This document shows, piece by piece, positions 61,121 through 64,000 of a stretch of DNA of 64,000 bases. The notes beneath the pieces are model-generated. The model worked only from the letters and a program-made list of their open reading frames with translations. It was not told the origin of the DNA and searched no databases. The stretch is from contig LUVW01000002.1 of assembly GCA_001661515.1 (NCBI GenBank), positions 689,850 to 753,849 on the forward strand, written 5' to 3'. How positions within the stretch are numbered: the stretch's first letter is position 1; each line of letters starts with the position of its first letter. Made by a program: the position numbers and the translations under genes. The stretch comes from Capniomyces stellatus (taxonomy: Eukaryota; Kickxellomycota; Harpellomycetes; Harpellales; Legeriomycetaceae).

Positions 61121-61798
61121 CACGGCTTCTCACGCCTTTTGTACCGATAATCGAATCCACTACTTTTTTTTGCTTTTTATGGCTTTGACTTTTTAAGGAA
61201 GGACCGTCGTTTGTAGCTGCTATAGATATTGATCGCGCATATTTTTTTCTCTGGGCATTAACTCGATTTTGTTGTAATAGTATACTCACAGTTTCATTGC
61301 TGTGTCCATAACTGTATATTTAACGCAGTGTTTGCTGTTGTTTTTTTTTTTAAAAAAAAAAGTACAAAAATATCAACTTGGTCTCATTCCGATTATTATT
61401 GTGAGAAAAATAATATAAAAACATCAACTAGGTTCTATAAACAAATAATTGCTTGAAGGAAAACACATGCTTAGCACATAACGTGACGATGGCATATGAG
61501 AACTCTTCAACTGGGAATGCCTGAATTCAAGCCGATTCAAACCCTATACGCTGAACACAGAAGGTTTATTTACCCAGTTACTAGTATCAAGCGGGTTGTG
61601 GTGATAATTTTTCAGCACACATCCCCACCTCAAAAAAAGGCGAGTGGCACAACAATTCAACATTGAGATTGACTTTATTGACACTGGTCTTGTGGCAAAT
61701 TGTAAAATATTCAAAGCTAACGGGTACAATACTATCCGAAAAACAGCATTTATCTTAAACTGCAAATGGAGAAAAAAAAAACATGGAATCTGGCTTTA
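61121..61798. other. Convergent spacer coiled-coil gene / secreted protein
   Basis: AT-rich 3' flanks of two convergent genes, with facing T and A runs near 61342-61362. Nothing coding was seen. Confidence 0.55.
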
Positions 61799-62410
61799 TT
61801 ACATCTCTTGTGTTTCGTCAACAGTTGATATATCGACCTCTGTTGGTGTATCGACCTCTGTTGATTTATCGGCCTCTGTTGATGTATCGGCCTCCGTTGC
61901 TGTATCATCCTCTGTTGTTGTATCTTTATCTACGGTCAATGTGTCGGACTCCACTGGTGTGATATTTTTTACTGGGTATGCCTCAAGGGAAGCTGAGCCA
62001 AATTCAGAATTAAGGGTGGCTACATAGGAACTTCCTGTGTTCATAACACTAAGAATATCTCTAAACGCCGACTTCCATTCGCCTTTATGGACGTTTCTGT
62101 TCTTTTGGTACTGAACTCCAAATGCAAAAAACCAAGTTGTAGATGACGCAGTATCGTGGTACCTCCTATAATTTGACTGAATTAATTTGTTATAGTACTT
62201 TGCGGTTGGTTGGTGCATTTCGTCCCAAAAATCCACTGCTATCTCTGGTATTTGGATAAACCCATCCGATTCGGCCTTTCCTAAATTTGGATAGTACGGG
62301 TAGTTTTTTACTTGGCCCTCCTCACACTGGACCCAGCTTTTGCTGTTATTGCCGCATGTTAGACTGAAAGCATGTCCAAATAAAGTCACCGTTGTGATTA
62401 GGAGCTTCAT
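61799..62410 (-). CDS. Small secreted protein with acidic hexapeptide repeats
   Basis: A single frame of 203 residues. Residues 1-16 are a likely signal peptide (MKLLITTVTLFGHAFS) with cleavage near SL/TC. The mature part has two early cysteines (TCGNN, QCEEG), aromatic-rich central sequence (NYPYYPNLG, WDEMHQ, STTWFFAFG), then a Thr/Glu/Asp repeat tail (TEADTS, TEADKS, TEVDTP). No transmembrane helix or GPI-like tail follows, so secretion or cell-wall location is likely. I recognise no family. It could be a secreted lysozyme- or chitosanase-like enzyme (GVQYQKNRN region), but this is a guess. The ATG and signal peptide set the start. Confidence 0.75.
   Translation of the reverse strand: MKLLITTVTLFGHAFSLTCGNNSKSWVQCEEGQVKNYPYYPNLGKAESDGFIQIPEIAVDFWDEMHQPTAKYYNKLIQSNYRRYHDTASSTTWFFAFGVQYQKNRNVHKGEWKSAFRDILSVMNTGSSYVATLNSEFGSASLEAYPVKNITPVESDTLTVDKDTTTEDDTATEADTSTEADKSTEVDTPTEVDISTVDETQEM
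61824..61931. repeat. 18-bp coding minisatellite (6 copies)
   Basis: Six degenerate 18-bp units (GTTGATGTATCGGCCTCT) inside the secreted-protein gene, encoding TEADTS-like hexapeptides on the minus strand. Confidence 0.9.
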
Positions 62411-64000
62411 CGTTTGGACAATAAAGTGTATTTGCTAATTTGGATGTTTGTTTTGGTAAAAGATAAAAAGTACAAGGTAGTCGATAGTGCTACAAATTAA
62501 TAATATGCTGAACTAAATACAACACAGATGGTTGGTATCTCAGCACTTATATAATCGAAATAAGGTATTTAATCGCTGTTTGTCTTTGCAATGGCTAAAA
62601 AGGTAGACTTGGAATGGTAGATCTCTGGTGAAAGAAACAATAAGCTCATGTCAGCTTGCAGTATTTTTTTTTATATTCTTAGTTGTAGCAGGTTTTGACT
62701 CGGTCATCTAAAAGGAGGCCCTAGTGTTGTTTTCTAATTTAATTTTAAAAAGAAAAAAATCATTTTTAATTTAAATTCACGTTTTGGGCTACATAGTACT
62801 TACATGATGGGCACCCAAATACTCTGTGAACATATCAATGTCTATTTCAACACCTGTCATGTTTAGTGTTTAGTCAAAATATCTAGCACAATAATGATTG
62901 TAAGCGGCTGGTGTAATCATCTGTCGTAACGAACAGTGAATTTTGTTTAGAGTTTGTTTACCTGCCCTCTAACATTTACGACAGGCTTAAATGAAATAGA
63001 CATCAAACACATCACAGCATTCAAACAAAGAGAGAAATATTGCGTTGGGTTGGCTGATGATTTGATATTGGCGCCCGCTTTTGGTATTTACTTTCAGATA
63101 TAAAAGTACAGGATAAAACAATGCCAGTGTTATTCCAGTGCATAAAGAGGGGGAAAACATTATCTGTACTGTTGGAAAAAAAAATCAATTGTCTTGCATT
63201 TGCCAAGTTCACATAAATTGGCACGTAGATTTATAGCTATGGTGATCGTGGCTCTCGAGGGCCAACATTAAATATCCTAAGCTCGAAACATAGCGATGTG
63301 AAGAATAGTTTTGCTCATGTTTTTTTTTCTTTCTTTTTTTGAAAAAAAGCCTAATGAGATTAGCTGAGGGAAACAAAAGCGCAAATCGCAACAATCGAAA
63401 GTGATAGGAACTTAGATTCCATGTGCTATCCATGTCTAATTTTTTTTTAAACTTTTTTATTTAAAGAAAAAGCCCGACATGTAAACCAGAGTAAACGAAT
63501 GCTTGGATAAGAGGTAAAATGTGCTCTTGATAAAAATTACAGCTCATAAGAGCGTGTCTGAAAATTTGTGGTATATCGGTGGCATATAAATGTGTTTTCA
63601 ACACTATAGATGCTTTTCCCACTCACTCACCCACCCGACAGCAACGACTGTTTTAAACGCCAACGGTTTAGTATGCTTTACAATAATTAAAATTAGTTGG
63701 TGGTTCGTTTAGAGAAACGAGGATGTAGTGGTATTACCGTTGGAAATCAGTTATAGCCTACCAAGTCGTGCCATAATACTTGATGCTTATTTCAACACAT
63801 ACCTTTTATGTTTTTTATTCTTGAATTACTCTCTTCAAGTTTTTACCATTGTGATCTTATACAGCTGACTTTAACAAGTTGACTATTCAAAATATTCCTT
63901 AAAAAAAGCCTGTGAACCAGATATTGTATCTTAGAAGCACAAAAAAAAGCTATTGGAAATGTCAGCATAGAGCAAAGTAGCAAAAAATAAGTTGGCTGCA
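62411..64000. other. Right-end spacer
   Basis: AT-rich to the window edge. It holds the upstream region of the secreted-protein gene and a possible two-exon micro-ORF at 62679-62860. No larger gene was supported. Confidence 0.5.
62679..62860 (-). CDS. Possible two-exon micro-ORF (32 residues)
   Basis: Minus-strand exon 62804-62860 starts MTGVEIDIDMFTEYLGAHH and ends at a GTAAGT donor. An acceptor CACTAG at 62721 joins in phase to GLLLDDRVKTCYN and a stop (exon 62679-62720). The splice sites are good, but the product is very short and unmatched, so it may be a fragment or chance. Confidence 0.25.

Noticed and set aside
61495..61550. GATTCAAACCC resembling a tRNA B box
   Set aside because: No matching A box or cloverleaf could be drawn around it.

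Overview
The window is nuclear DNA from an AT-rich, intron-rich fungus. Long A/T-rich spacers, microsatellites and homopolymer runs separate eukaryotic genes split by spliceosomal introns, mostly with GTAAGN donors. The gene set (Erf2, Gpi1, Pac1/Lis1, Trs33, Pex5, an FG nucleoporin, nuclear-encoded complex I 49 kDa subunit, isoamyl-acetate esterase) is opisthokont and fungal in flavour. A five-TOG XMAP215 protein and an MBIP-family protein differ from budding and fission yeast and point to an early-diverging (non-Dikarya) lineage. That placement is inference, and no marker gene such as rDNA is present.

Layout. 1-12 kb: the 3' part of a collagen-like PGQ-repeat/MIR-domain gene (+), an IAH1-like esterase (+), then COA3, an MBIP homologue and an ERF2-type DHHC palmitoyltransferase (all -), and a small four-exon candidate gene (+). 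12-26 kb: a GPI1/PIG-Q gene, a 94-residue two-helix membrane protein gene only 61 bp upstream of it, and the 2463-residue XMAP215/ch-TOG homologue (all -). 27-37 kb: TRS33, the complex I 49 kDa subunit and a two-finger C2H2 protein (all +), separated by long empty spacers with assembly-gap homopolymers. 37-45 kb: a Nup58/Nup49-type FG nucleoporin (-), divergent from an acidic 1143-residue protein (+) whose C-terminus carries PxFxF motifs like those of nuclear-basket nucleoporins. 47-64 kb: PAC1/LIS1, aminoacylase-1, PEX5 and an 811-residue coiled-coil protein (all +), then a small secreted repeat protein (-).

The genes are housekeeping and not an operon or cluster. Themes that recur are microtubule control (XMAP215, LIS1), the nuclear pore (Nup58 and its divergent neighbour), ER/Golgi membrane work (GPI1, ERF2, TRS33) and mitochondria (COA3, complex I). 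Exon models were built by hand from reading frame, splice phase and family conservation; weak junctions are flagged. The more unusual observations are three well-supported GC-AG introns (a fourth likely) sharing a GCAAG donor, the five-TOG architecture, the MBIP homologue with an AT-hook tail, and a few small spliced genes of unknown function. I found no CRISPR array, tRNA, rRNA or clear transposon.
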